This document shows, one piece after another, positions 26,752-34,571 of a stretch of DNA of 51,591 nt; position 1 is the stretch's first letter, and each line of letters starts with the position of its first letter. Both the position numbers and the translations under genes were made by a program. The DNA is from Chitinispirillales bacterium ANBcel5 (GTDB taxonomy: Bacteria; Fibrobacterota; Chitinivibrionia; Chitinivibrionales; Chitinispirillaceae), in NCBI GenBank assembly GCA_029688955.1, contig JARUKZ010000031.1, positions 1 to 51,591 of the forward strand, given 5' to 3'. Under the pieces are notes generated by a model. It was not told the DNA's origin, ran no database searches, and saw nothing but the letters and a program-made list of their open reading frames with translations.

Positions 26752-27594
26752 CTAAGCACAGAAACTGTAAAGGAGCTCTATCTCTTCACGCCATATCGCT
26801 GCATCGATGGTTTCAAGAACAAGAGGTATATCTTCAAAACGTTCATCATTCATTAAACATCGAAACGCGGTTTCACCGATATTGCCTTTAGCTATACTTT
26901 CGTGACGATCAACCCTGCTGCCAAGAGTTGTCTTGCAATCATTTAAATGAGCACCTCTTATATGTTCTCTTCCAACCAGAGAATCAAGCTCTTTCATAAC
27001 ACGTTCATAATTACTAATTGTGGTAATATCATATCCGGCAGCGAATATATGACAAGTATCAATGCAGATTCCGCAACGCAAGCGATCTTCGACCCCGTCA
27101 AGTATTCTGGCCAAATGGTCAAATTGGTACCCTACACTCCCCCCCTGCCCTGCAGTTGTTTCGATCACAATTCCACAACCACTGACAGCAGAAAGTACCC
27201 TATTTATTGAATCAGAAACGGTTTTTAAACATTGCTCTTCAGAAACAGCACCCAGATGGCTGCCTGGATGAATATTAAGCCACGGTACACCAAGCAATGC
27301 ACAGCGTTCAGCCTCATCGATCAATGCATCAATAGATTTGGAGCGGATTTGTGGATCCGGGTGCCCAATGTTTAGCAGATAACTCCCATGGGGAAGGATG
27401 TCATCGGGAATATAGTCACACGCACGTAAATTGCTTTTAAAAGCATCAACAACCTTATCTTCTAATGGTTTAGCAGCCCAGCGTCTCTGGTTTTTTGTAA
27501 AAAGTGCAAATGCCTTTGCTCCCAGTGCATGGGCGTTCAAGGGAGCATTGTGTACCCCTCCAGCAGTGCTAACGTGTGGTCCTACTTTTTTCAC
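26752..27594 (-). CDS. nfo: endonuclease IV (AP endonuclease)
   Basis: Nfo (280 residues) cuts DNA at abasic sites in base excision repair. The three-zinc TIM-barrel motifs are visible: KVGPHVSTAGGV, LPHGSYLLNIGHP, WLNIHPGSHLGA, IVIETTAGQGGSVG, CIDTCHIFAAGYD, GAHLNDCKTTLGSRVDRH and GNIG. It lies 18 nt downstream of the beta-helix lipoprotein gene on the same strand and may be co-transcribed with it. Confidence 0.95.
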   Translation of the reverse strand: MKKVGPHVSTAGGVHNAPLNAHALGAKAFALFTKNQRRWAAKPLEDKVVDAFKSNLRACDYIPDDILPHGSYLLNIGHPDPQIRSKSIDALIDEAERCALLGVPWLNIHPGSHLGAVSEEQCLKTVSDSINRVLSAVSGCGIVIETTAGQGGSVGYQFDHLARILDGVEDRLRCGICIDTCHIFAAGYDITTISNYERVMKELDSLVGREHIRGAHLNDCKTTLGSRVDRHESIAKGNIGETAFRCLMNDERFEDIPLVLETIDAAIWREEIELLYSFCA

Positions 27595-27612
27595 ATCTCC
27601 TCCAGTATAATT

Positions 27613-29208
27613 CTACCTAAAACCAGCACCTAAATTGAGCACATCCTGAGCAGTAACAGTAAAATCACCATTTTGCCTGTCATGAAATAGTGGATCGTGC
27701 GAGATATAAGGTACATTATGTTCTATATGGGAAGCTTCTGCATCAAACGCCCCAGCTTCATTACCGTAAAAAACACTGAGCTGGGTAGTAAATGTTCCCT
27801 GCTCTGAGCCGTTTTCGTCCCTCTTTATTCCATAGCTGCCATTGAACGTAAAAAGGCAACGCTCAAAATCTGCCTGGCGATTAGCGGATTCTATTCGTAC
27901 CCCCTGTGAGCGATTATCAGAAATGGTACTTCTCTGAAAGAAAAGGGTCTGAGACACAAGATTTATACCATGAAGCCCGTTATGAGCAACTAACACATTT
28001 TCACCTATCAGTTTATAATCGCTTATGACGTTTCCCTGAGCACGTATGCCGGACCAGCCATTATACAAAACTTTACAATTCTTAAGAGTTACTTCACTTT
28101 CAAGTACTTCAATGCCGTATTGCCTGTTGCTGGTAAATATACAATTTTCAAAGTAAATTGATCTACTGTGAGCCTCAACTTTCACCCCGCTCACAGCACT
28201 GTTTGCGAAAACAAGGCCGTAGAATTGAATATGGGAACGATTGCTGATAATTACATCACTGGAATCAAGAACTGAACGGTGAAGGGGAGCACCGATAATG
28301 ACTATAGGGTTAGCTTCTGTTCCGGTGTTAAAAAATCTTAGTGAAACACTGTAAACACCTGAATCAAGTACGATTGTATCACCAGGACTGGACTCATTTA
28401 TTGCCTCAAGAAGCTCCCGGTCATTTCTAACCGTTGGTTCGTGACGGGTTCGGGAATCATACAGAATAGAATCATTATATCTTAATATTTGTATGTTAAG
28501 GTTATGAACATTGTTATTATAATCAGCAATAAACCCGCTGTTTTTCTCTAAATAGTAACTGTGTTGCTCGATTGAAGCCCTCATTTTGCTGATTCTGGAA
28601 TCCAGAGAATCTAGTTTATTAAAAACGGAATCGACATAGAAGGAAGGGAAGACACCGTTTGGTAGACACTTATCATTCACATCAGAAATCAGTTTTTCTA
28701 CATATACCGAACCGTCCTGGAACTGTGCCTCAATTGCCTTATAACCAAACTCTTTTTCAGAGAAAAGATAAAAAGTCAAGGTATCCAATAAACTCTTTAA
28801 TTGTGGTGTTTCGTTTTCCGAACGGATACGATTTAGACTATCGATGTAGCTATTGAGGGCTAAAATGGAGTCATTGCTCTGTTTTATATGTAGGTTTTTA
28901 GTCTCAGAATCAGCATTAAGTTCATTAATTGAATCTAACAAATCTTCATCTTCAGATCGTTTAGTTAAATCAGCCATGCGATTCAAAACAGAATCGATGT
29001 ACTGGGTGTTCTCCTCATACAACTCCTCAATAATTATATTGGGGCAGCCTTTATGAGGATCCCAGGGATTACTACGTTCAATACAGGAGGATAAAAAAGC
29101 TGCTGTGAGCAGAGCTGAAACTAACAAACCTACCCGAAGTGAAACAATACCTTCTCCACCTCTAAACGTTGTAGGATTTCTTCTGTTTTTATAATTCAGC
29201 CCAACCAA
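27613..29208 (-). CDS. beta-helix lipoprotein with an N-terminal coiled region
   Basis: A 531-residue predicted lipoprotein. A hydrophobic stretch ends in a lipobox (AAFLSSC, Cys at about 42), followed by SNPWDP. Residues of about 60-245 are charged and heptad-like, probably a coiled-coil stalk. Residues of about 265-500 form a right-handed parallel beta-helix of the pectate-lyase type: NDRELLEAINESSPGDTIVL is the usual entry, then repeated rungs such as GIEVLESEVTLKNCKVLYNG. The start is TTG with GGAAGG 7 nt upstream. A role in polysaccharide binding or cleavage is possible, but no catalytic residues can be assigned. It is divergent from the PEGA-like gene. Confidence 0.75.
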   Translation of the reverse strand: MVGLNYKNRRNPTTFRGGEGIVSLRVGLLVSALLTAAFLSSCIERSNPWDPHKGCPNIIIEELYEENTQYIDSVLNRMADLTKRSEDEDLLDSINELNADSETKNLHIKQSNDSILALNSYIDSLNRIRSENETPQLKSLLDTLTFYLFSEKEFGYKAIEAQFQDGSVYVEKLISDVNDKCLPNGVFPSFYVDSVFNKLDSLDSRISKMRASIEQHSYYLEKNSGFIADYNNNVHNLNIQILRYNDSILYDSRTRHEPTVRNDRELLEAINESSPGDTIVLDSGVYSVSLRFFNTGTEANPIVIIGAPLHRSVLDSSDVIISNRSHIQFYGLVFANSAVSGVKVEAHSRSIYFENCIFTSNRQYGIEVLESEVTLKNCKVLYNGWSGIRAQGNVISDYKLIGENVLVAHNGLHGINLVSQTLFFQRSTISDNRSQGVRIESANRQADFERCLFTFNGSYGIKRDENGSEQGTFTTQLSVFYGNEAGAFDAEASHIEHNVPYISHDPLFHDRQNGDFTVTAQDVLNLGAGFR

Positions 29209-29298
29209 GGAAATGCCTTCCGAAACATTAATGTATATTTATCATGTATGAGTTTTGCCAAAGAAGGGTATACCCATTCATAACCGGACAGGTAACAC

Positions 29299-30210
29299 GT
29301 GAGAGTTTTAGGTTTAATCGTTTTAACTCTTTATTGCAGTGCTATTGCTTCTGACAGTGAGTGTCCTGAAGATAGCAAACCCCTCCTCTTTACCACCTAT
29401 CTCTATCCAGAAAATATAATCAATGAATCGCTATTAAAGGAACTCTTCGAAGAATTATACTCCTCTTTGAGAGAAATTGGGTACTGTCTTATAGAAATGG
29501 ACCATTGGTACGAAGAGAGTTCCACTGAGAGAAATGATTCCGAGCAGCTAACTCTTCTACTGTCTATAATAGAAAATGAAGCTGATTTGGATACAAAAGA
29601 GCCATTACTCCTTGCTTCCATATCCCAAAAGCCACCCGAGAGTAGATCGGAAATCAAAGAGATGGTCGCCAACCCACTGATCTCTTTTTCTGTAAGCAGG
29701 GAAGACCTGTTTGCCACCCAATCCATTATAGCCAGGAAAATAAAAGAGAACCTCAGAAATCAATACCTCTACCATATAAGGATTTATTCATCTCCTGAAG
29801 GGGTTAATATCCAAGGACCCGGTGGAATCGAAGGTATCACTCCCCTTGAGCTGGTTAGACCCATTGGACGGTTTTCCATTGAAGCATCAAAAGAAGGGTA
29901 TCAGACTTTATGCAAAGATCTGTTTTTTGAAGATGGAGGAACCCACAGCATCTACCTTCAACTAAACAAGAGAAGGTTTTACCACTCAAAATATTTTTAC
30001 GTAGCAGCTCTCAGCGCTCTTTCTTCGGTGGTCTTTTACACCCTTGAGAACCATTATCATCAGCAGTACCTTTCTTTGGGAAGGGAAGATTACTTTGAGC
30101 GGCCTGAAAGGTTTGACACACTTTTTAAAAGAGCCCAGACCTTTGAACGCCTGGCTGTTTCTTCTTTGATTTTAAGTGGTGTCTCGCTTGGACTTTCGTT
30201 TGCATTTTAA
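29299..30210 (+). CDS. PEGA-like domain membrane protein
   Basis: A 303-residue exported protein. A signal peptide covers about 1-17 (GLIVLTLYCSAIAS). Residues 20-155 resemble the alpha/beta region that often precedes PEGA domains. A PEGA-like beta domain follows (YSSPEGVNIQGPGGIEGITP to YLQLNKR, about 160-225), and two hydrophobic segments lie near the C terminus (YFYVAALSALSSVVFYTL; LAVSSLILSGVSLGLSFAF). PEGA domains are carbohydrate- or cell-surface-linked. The start is GTG. It is transcribed divergently from the beta-helix lipoprotein and may share its regulation. Function unknown. Confidence 0.65.
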   Translation: MRVLGLIVLTLYCSAIASDSECPEDSKPLLFTTYLYPENIINESLLKELFEELYSSLREIGYCLIEMDHWYEESSTERNDSEQLTLLLSIIENEADLDTKEPLLLASISQKPPESRSEIKEMVANPLISFSVSREDLFATQSIIARKIKENLRNQYLYHIRIYSSPEGVNIQGPGGIEGITPLELVRPIGRFSIEASKEGYQTLCKDLFFEDGGTHSIYLQLNKRRFYHSKYFYVAALSALSSVVFYTLENHYHQQYLSLGREDYFERPERFDTLFKRAQTFERLAVSSLILSGVSLGLSFAF

Positions 30211-30416
30211 AGCTCAAAATCTATTCTGTCTTTTTGCTTCTGAAGAATCTTCAACAACCGTTCATCAATACTTGGCACTTTTCGTTTCAAATCCTCCCAA
30301 CAGCGATAGGGCCTGTGGTCGACAATCTCTTTAGCTTTAAGCTCACCAATCTGAGGCAGTTTTGAAATCTCCTCTAACCCAGATTTATTAAGATTCACCC
30401 TTGAGCCATTATCCAA
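30207..30416 (-). CDS. small ComEA-like helix-hairpin-helix protein
   Basis: Sixty-nine residues with one ComEA-type helix-hairpin-helix: VNLNKSGLEEISKLPQIGEL and KAKEIVDHRP. This fold binds DNA non-specifically. There is no membrane anchor, unlike ComEA. I place the start at TTG 30416: an AAGAGGAGG lies 9 nt upstream, inside the last codons of the PAC2 gene, and this start sits 4 nt after that gene's stop. A longer frame from ATG 30461 would overlap PAC2 by 41 nt. The 3' end overlaps the convergent PEGA-like gene by 4 nt. Confidence 0.72.
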   Translation of the reverse strand: MDNGSRVNLNKSGLEEISKLPQIGELKAKEIVDHRPYRCWEDLKRKVPSIDERLLKILQKQKDRIDFEL

Positions 30417-30420
30417 TATA

Positions 30421-31383
30421 TTATTCCTCCTCTTTAAACAGATCGAGAAATCTTTTCTCATAAAGGTCGAAAATACCCCACCGGTCTAACTCCGCTTTAA
30501 GCTCCTTTGCTCTTTCCCTGTTTTTACTTTGAGCCACCTCCCTGAAAAGCCTCTCAATTCTGTTCATAACCATTTCCGGAACCCTCTCATCATCTCCCTG
30601 CTGCTCCTTAAGTTCAAAAGGTTGCTCCAATCCCAACTCCTCATCACCTTCAATCATTGAAGGGAAAACCTGCCTGAGTCTCTCCTCTATATCCTCATAA
30701 GTCTCATCATAAGCCCGTGTCTGCTCTTCGATCTCAGAAGTATCCACATCAAGATCTGCGATTTTTGATAGGGCTTTAATTATTTCCAAAGAGCCCTTTG
30801 GATAAAGAAGCCCTGAGGCATACGATGGAATAGTAGCAAGGATGCAGGCTGCTTCAATGTCCTGAGAAGCCGCGATTCCAAGCAATACACCATTAAGCCC
30901 ACTGATAAACCCCTCAGGCATAGGCTCTATACCAAACAGCGAAAGTTCCCTTAAAAATTTCTGTCTGTTTGCAGCAGCGAAAACTCTGCTTGGTGCTTTG
31001 TAACTCATAGGATAAGGGAAAGCAGCTGCGGTGAAAATTCGTGGGGCCTTTATTTTCCGTGCCACATCCAAAACAGCTTCTGCCACGGTTATAGCTTCAG
31101 TTCCACCAAGCTGCATCGTGCTTTCGAAGAAAACCAGATCCGGGTTGTGTTGCTCCATAAAAAAACTTTTGGGAATTTCGGGAAAGCTGGCAAGTCCTTT
31201 ATGAACAACGACTTCTTCAGGCGAATAGAATGGACCCATATCAAGCTCAGCAAAGAGCCTTGCATCAACTCCCCTTCTTATGTACTCCATTGCGGTTAAT
31301 CCTACATCACCCATCCCCGGCCACGCTGCAAACATAAGCGGCGGAGTGTTAAAATCCAGCATCCCTTTGCCCATACTTTTCAC
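30421..31383 (-). CDS. PAC2 family protein
   Basis: A 320-residue PAC2 (proteasome assembly chaperone 2-like) protein. The N-terminal alpha/beta domain shows MFAAWPGMGDVGLTAMEYI, DLVFFESTMQLGG, IFTAAAFPYPM and GLNGVLLGIAASQDIEAACILATIPSYA. The C-terminal third is strongly acidic and helical. Bacterial PAC2 proteins occur mainly in Actinobacteria with proteasomes but also in lineages without one; no proteasome gene is in the window. It is probably co-translated with the small helix-hairpin-helix protein. Confidence 0.82.
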   Translation of the reverse strand: MKSMGKGMLDFNTPPLMFAAWPGMGDVGLTAMEYIRRGVDARLFAELDMGPFYSPEEVVVHKGLASFPEIPKSFFMEQHNPDLVFFESTMQLGGTEAITVAEAVLDVARKIKAPRIFTAAAFPYPMSYKAPSRVFAAANRQKFLRELSLFGIEPMPEGFISGLNGVLLGIAASQDIEAACILATIPSYASGLLYPKGSLEIIKALSKIADLDVDTSEIEEQTRAYDETYEDIEERLRQVFPSMIEGDEELGLEQPFELKEQQGDDERVPEMVMNRIERLFREVAQSKNRERAKELKAELDRWGIFDLYEKRFLDLFKEEE

Positions 31384-31511
31384 CCCTTTACATGAAATAT
31401 GATCTACTTATTCACTTAAGACTGGTTGCAAAAAGCATTCCATAACTACCTCTTTGGACTAAAATTTTATCCCCCCAAAAGCCGAATTATTCTTAGAAAG
31501 GAACTATTTTT

Positions 31512-32057
31512 ATGAACAATCATTATCAGTATGCCACATTTGCAGGAGGATGTTTCTGGTGCCTCCAAGGTCCTTTTGAAGCTCAGGATGGAGTAATTGA
31601 AGTATGGGCCGGGTACACAGGAGGCACAACTGAAAACCCTACCTACCAACAGGTAAGCCAGGGGAACACCGGTCACAGAGAAGCGGTTCAGGTACTGTTT
31701 GATCCCGGAAAAATCAGCTATACCAAGCTGCTTGAAATATTCTGGCTCCAAATTGACCCTACCGATCCTAATGGACAATTTGCCGACCGGGGTTCACAAT
31801 ACAAAACAGCGATCTTCTATCACAATGAAGAGCAAAAAAGGTTGGCCTTAGAGTCTAAAGAGATGCTCCAAAATTCAGCCGTTTTCGATAAAAAAGTAGT
31901 AACAGAAATAATCCCTGCCACAAAATTCTATAAAGCTGAACCAGATCATCAGTTCTATTACCGAAAAAATCCCCTTCACTACCAATTATACAAAAAAGCA
32001 TCAGGAAGGGAACAGTTCATAAACTCAACTCTTGGCAAACAAAGGAAAAGGAAATGA
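31512..32057 (+). CDS. msrA: peptide methionine sulfoxide reductase A
   Basis: MsrA (181 residues) reduces methionine-S-sulfoxide in proteins. The catalytic motif GGCFWC puts the nucleophile at Cys14, with Cys17 as the only other cysteine and hence the probable resolving residue. [11 protein letters not shown] and [18 protein letters not shown] are canonical. No signal peptide is seen, so it is cytoplasmic. It overlaps msrB by 4 nt (ATGA), so the two stereospecific enzymes are made together. Confidence 0.95.
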   Translation: MNNHYQYATFAGGCFWCLQGPFEAQDGVIEVWAGYTGGTTENPTYQQVSQGNTGHREAVQVLFDPGKISYTKLLEIFWLQIDPTDPNGQFADRGSQYKTAIFYHNEEQKRLALESKEMLQNSAVFDKKVVTEIIPATKFYKAEPDHQFYYRKNPLHYQLYKKASGREQFINSTLGKQRKRK

Positions 32058-32500
32058 AAGAGTATAAACGCCCATCACCAGAAATAATTAAGTCCAAACT
32101 GACTCCACTGCAGTACAGAGTTACCCAGCAGTGCGGCACCGAGCCCCCTTTCGATAATCAATTCTGGGACAACCATGAGGAGGGGATATATGTGGATATT
32201 GTAAGCGGTGAGCCACTCTTTTCATCAAAAGACAAGTACGATTCAGGTACCGGGTGGCCAAGTTTTTTCAAGCCCCTGAAAAGGGAAAACCTTATAGAAG
32301 CAGAGGATCGAAGTCACGGTATGGTACGCACAGAGGTGTGCAGTAAACATGGCAAGAGCCACCTGGGACATCTCTTTAATGATGGGCCAGAACCCACAGG
32401 ACTACGGTACTGCATCAATTCAGCTGCTTTGCGTTTTGTTCCGAAAGGAAAACTGCAGCAAGAAGGTTACGGGAAGTACGAGGAACTGTTCGAACACTAA
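32054..32500 (+). CDS. msrB: peptide methionine sulfoxide reductase B
   Basis: MsrB (148 residues) reduces methionine-R-sulfoxide. The catalytic Cys120 lies in [12 protein letters not shown]. The two CxxC zinc sites of many MsrB proteins are absent. The usual recycling Cys in the GWPSF block is Thr here (DSGTGWPSF), leaving Cys27 and Cys96 as candidate resolving residues. [21 protein letters not shown] is otherwise canonical. Coupled to msrA by ATGA overlap. Confidence 0.93.
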   Translation: MKEYKRPSPEIIKSKLTPLQYRVTQQCGTEPPFDNQFWDNHEEGIYVDIVSGEPLFSSKDKYDSGTGWPSFFKPLKRENLIEAEDRSHGMVRTEVCSKHGKSHLGHLFNDGPEPTGLRYCINSAALRFVPKGKLQQEGYGKYEELFEH

Positions 32501-32553
32501 CTTCCTATACTATATTTACTACTAAGCAGTGAAACCTTTACCAGGCAGACGAG

Positions 32554-33441
32554 ATGAAAATACTCATTATAGGGGCAAGTGGATTTCTGGGATTTCACCT
32601 TCTCAGAGAGGCACTCAGGGAGAATACAGCGTTCGATATTACTGCCACCTACAATCATACTAAATTAGCACTAACAGGCGTTAAGAATTTCAAATGTGAT
32701 CTGTGCAAAGATAAAAACCTATCAGCTGTTATCGAAACGGTCACGCCAGATACTTTAATCTATTGTGCTGCTGTTGCCTCTCCCGAAACTTGTGAAAGAC
32801 ACCCGAAACTTTCACTTGCCATAAACACCCAAACCCCCGCTCATATTGCTAAATTATGTTACTTTAAAGGAGTGCGGTTCATCTATACTTCCACAGATCT
32901 AATATTTGATGGTGAGTCTGCTCCCTACAGGGAAGACTCACCCCCATCTCCCATAAACACCTATGGAAAGCACAAACACCTTGCAGAAAAAAGCATTCTC
33001 AGCTCAAACCCCCACGCCCTTATCTGTAGACTACCATTACTCTACGGCTTTTGTGCTAACAAAAAAAATTTTACCATGTCTGTTATCGATTCACTGAGAG
33101 CCAATAGAAGAGTTAATCTGTTTCATGATGAATTCCGCACTCCTGCGAATGCATCTGATGTAGCCAGATTTTTACTTCAATGCCCCCCGGAGCTAAGCGG
33201 TACGCTACACCTGGGTGGAAAAGAAATTGTTAGCAGATACCAATTTGGAGGTTTGATAGCGGAGATTTTTGAGCTGAATAAGTCCCTTATAGCTGCTACG
33301 AGTCAGAGAGATATTGTTACAAGCGCAGCAAGACCCAGAGATGTTTCGCTGCTCAGTGAAAAAGCATTCTCACTGGGTTACTGTCCAAAAACAGTGGTTG
33401 AAGGGCTTTTGAAGTTAAAGGAAGAGCTTAGAAATGGCTAA
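32554..33441 (+). CDS. RfbD-like NAD(P)-dependent sugar reductase
   Basis: A 295-residue extended short-chain dehydrogenase of the dTDP-4-dehydrorhamnose reductase (RmlD) type. The nucleotide-binding GASGFLG lies at the N terminus, YTSTDLIFDGE includes the active-site Ser/Thr, and YGKHK is the YxxxK catalytic pair. Length and motif order match RmlD, but the partner rmlA, rmlB and rmlC genes are absent, so another nucleotide-sugar or SAM-synthetase-subunit-like role is possible. Confidence 0.75.
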   Translation: MKILIIGASGFLGFHLLREALRENTAFDITATYNHTKLALTGVKNFKCDLCKDKNLSAVIETVTPDTLIYCAAVASPETCERHPKLSLAINTQTPAHIAKLCYFKGVRFIYTSTDLIFDGESAPYREDSPPSPINTYGKHKHLAEKSILSSNPHALICRLPLLYGFCANKKNFTMSVIDSLRANRRVNLFHDEFRTPANASDVARFLLQCPPELSGTLHLGGKEIVSRYQFGGLIAEIFELNKSLIAATSQRDIVTSAARPRDVSLLSEKAFSLGYCPKTVVEGLLKLKEELRNG

Positions 33442-33442
33442 T

Positions 33443-33471
33443 AAAAAAAGGGCGACCCGTTTGGATCACCC
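33443..33471 (-). terminator. intrinsic terminator of pal
   Basis: On the minus strand GGGTGATCC, loop AAAC and GGGTCGCCC form a 9-bp stem with two G-U pairs, followed by seven T. This is a standard Rho-independent terminator for the pal gene and sits 2 nt after the convergent sugar-reductase gene. Confidence 0.8.
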
Positions 33472-33498
33472 CTTTATACCGTTCTTCTTGCGCTAACT

Positions 33499-34032
33499 CT
33501 ATCTACTCAATACTGTCCACTCAACACGTCTGTTTTGTGAGTGACAGTCATCGTTAATACCACAGTTTCTGCGCACAGGATTTTCCTTACCGTAGGAAGT
33601 AATATCGATTCTGTTGGCAGAGATACCATAATTTACCAGATAATCTTTTACTGCACTTGCGCGATTTTCACCCAAACCCATGTTGTACTGAGAAGAGCCA
33701 CGTTCATCACAGTGTCCTTCAGCACGGATTCTCACCGATTCGTGCTCTCTTAAGACTTGAGCCACAGTTTCAAGTTTTCTAACTGTTTCTGGAAGCAATT
33801 CATAACGATCGAAATCGAAATAAACGGTCTGTAATGTCTCCCGAAGCAGAGAGTCTACATCCGGCTCTGGTGGTGGAGGCGGTGGTGGCGGTGGTGGCGG
33901 TTCCGGTTCCTCAACAACCGGCGGTGGTTCAGGGGTAGGTTCAACTGTTGTGACTTCTTTTCCTCCACAGCCCATCATTACCACACTCATGGCAAATGTA
34001 AGGACCATGAAACCGTACAAAACTCTATTCAT
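33499..34032 (-). CDS. pal: peptidoglycan-associated lipoprotein (OmpA family)
   Basis: A 177-residue Pal-like outer-membrane lipoprotein. A signal peptide ends at VVMMGC, a lipobox with Met at -3. A linker with a run of eleven Pro flanked by Glu-Pro follows, encoded by a low-complexity GGTGGC stretch at about 33862-33905. The OmpA domain has TVYFDFDRYELLPE, RIRAEGHCDERGSSQYNMGL and ENRASAVKDYLVNYGI, the peptidoglycan (DAP)-binding site. The ATG at 34032 has GGAGG 6 nt upstream and is preferred over GTG 34047. tolB and the other Tol genes are not adjacent. A terminator follows. Confidence 0.9.
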   Translation of the reverse strand: MNRVLYGFMVLTFAMSVVMMGCGGKEVTTVEPTPEPPPVVEEPEPPPPPPPPPPPEPDVDSLLRETLQTVYFDFDRYELLPETVRKLETVAQVLREHESVRIRAEGHCDERGSSQYNMGLGENRASAVKDYLVNYGISANRIDITSYGKENPVRRNCGINDDCHSQNRRVEWTVLSR

Positions 34033-34571
34033 CGGATACCTCCACACTCTTGTGTTGATTTGAGAAATTAGACTTTTTTTTCAGATTACCGTTTTTTGAT
34101 ACAAAGTGAAATATATTATGTGAATACTGAATTGAGCAAGTTTCAACAGGGAAGATAATGTAAAAATTTTAAAATATCCATTAAAAAACGTTTTTTGTGA
34201 AAAAAAACCAGTATGAAGCACTATTTCAATACCACCCAGCCCCATTCAGAGCTCCTTTTACCGGCAAAATCCCAGCATTTCTTCCCCTCTCCCCACTTTC
34301 TCTCTCTTTATAAATATTTCCATTTACTGAATCAATACTCCTAACATATATTGTATCTACCATCTGGATTGTAATCGCTTTTAGTAGCATTTTTGTTTAA
34401 AGAAGCTCATTTAAGCTTCGCCGGGCACCATTTTTCTCCTTCCAGTAGCTTGGCTTAAGCAAGCATTACAGTAAATGGGGATAAAACAAGAGATCAAATA
34501 ACTCTACCCCCCGTTTTTTAAAGAAACTAAACGCTGAAGAATAGCAAAAATGATTGAAGTGAGAATATTAA
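34033..34571. other. gene-free divergent region
   Basis: About 540 AT-rich nt between pal and the histidine kinase. A 43-codon plus-strand frame from 34213 lacks a ribosome binding site and is probably chance. I see no convincing promoter pair or structured RNA. Confidence 0.45.

Noticed and set aside
33862..33905. GGTGGC-rich simple repeat
   Set aside because: Explained by the Pro-rich linker codons of pal.
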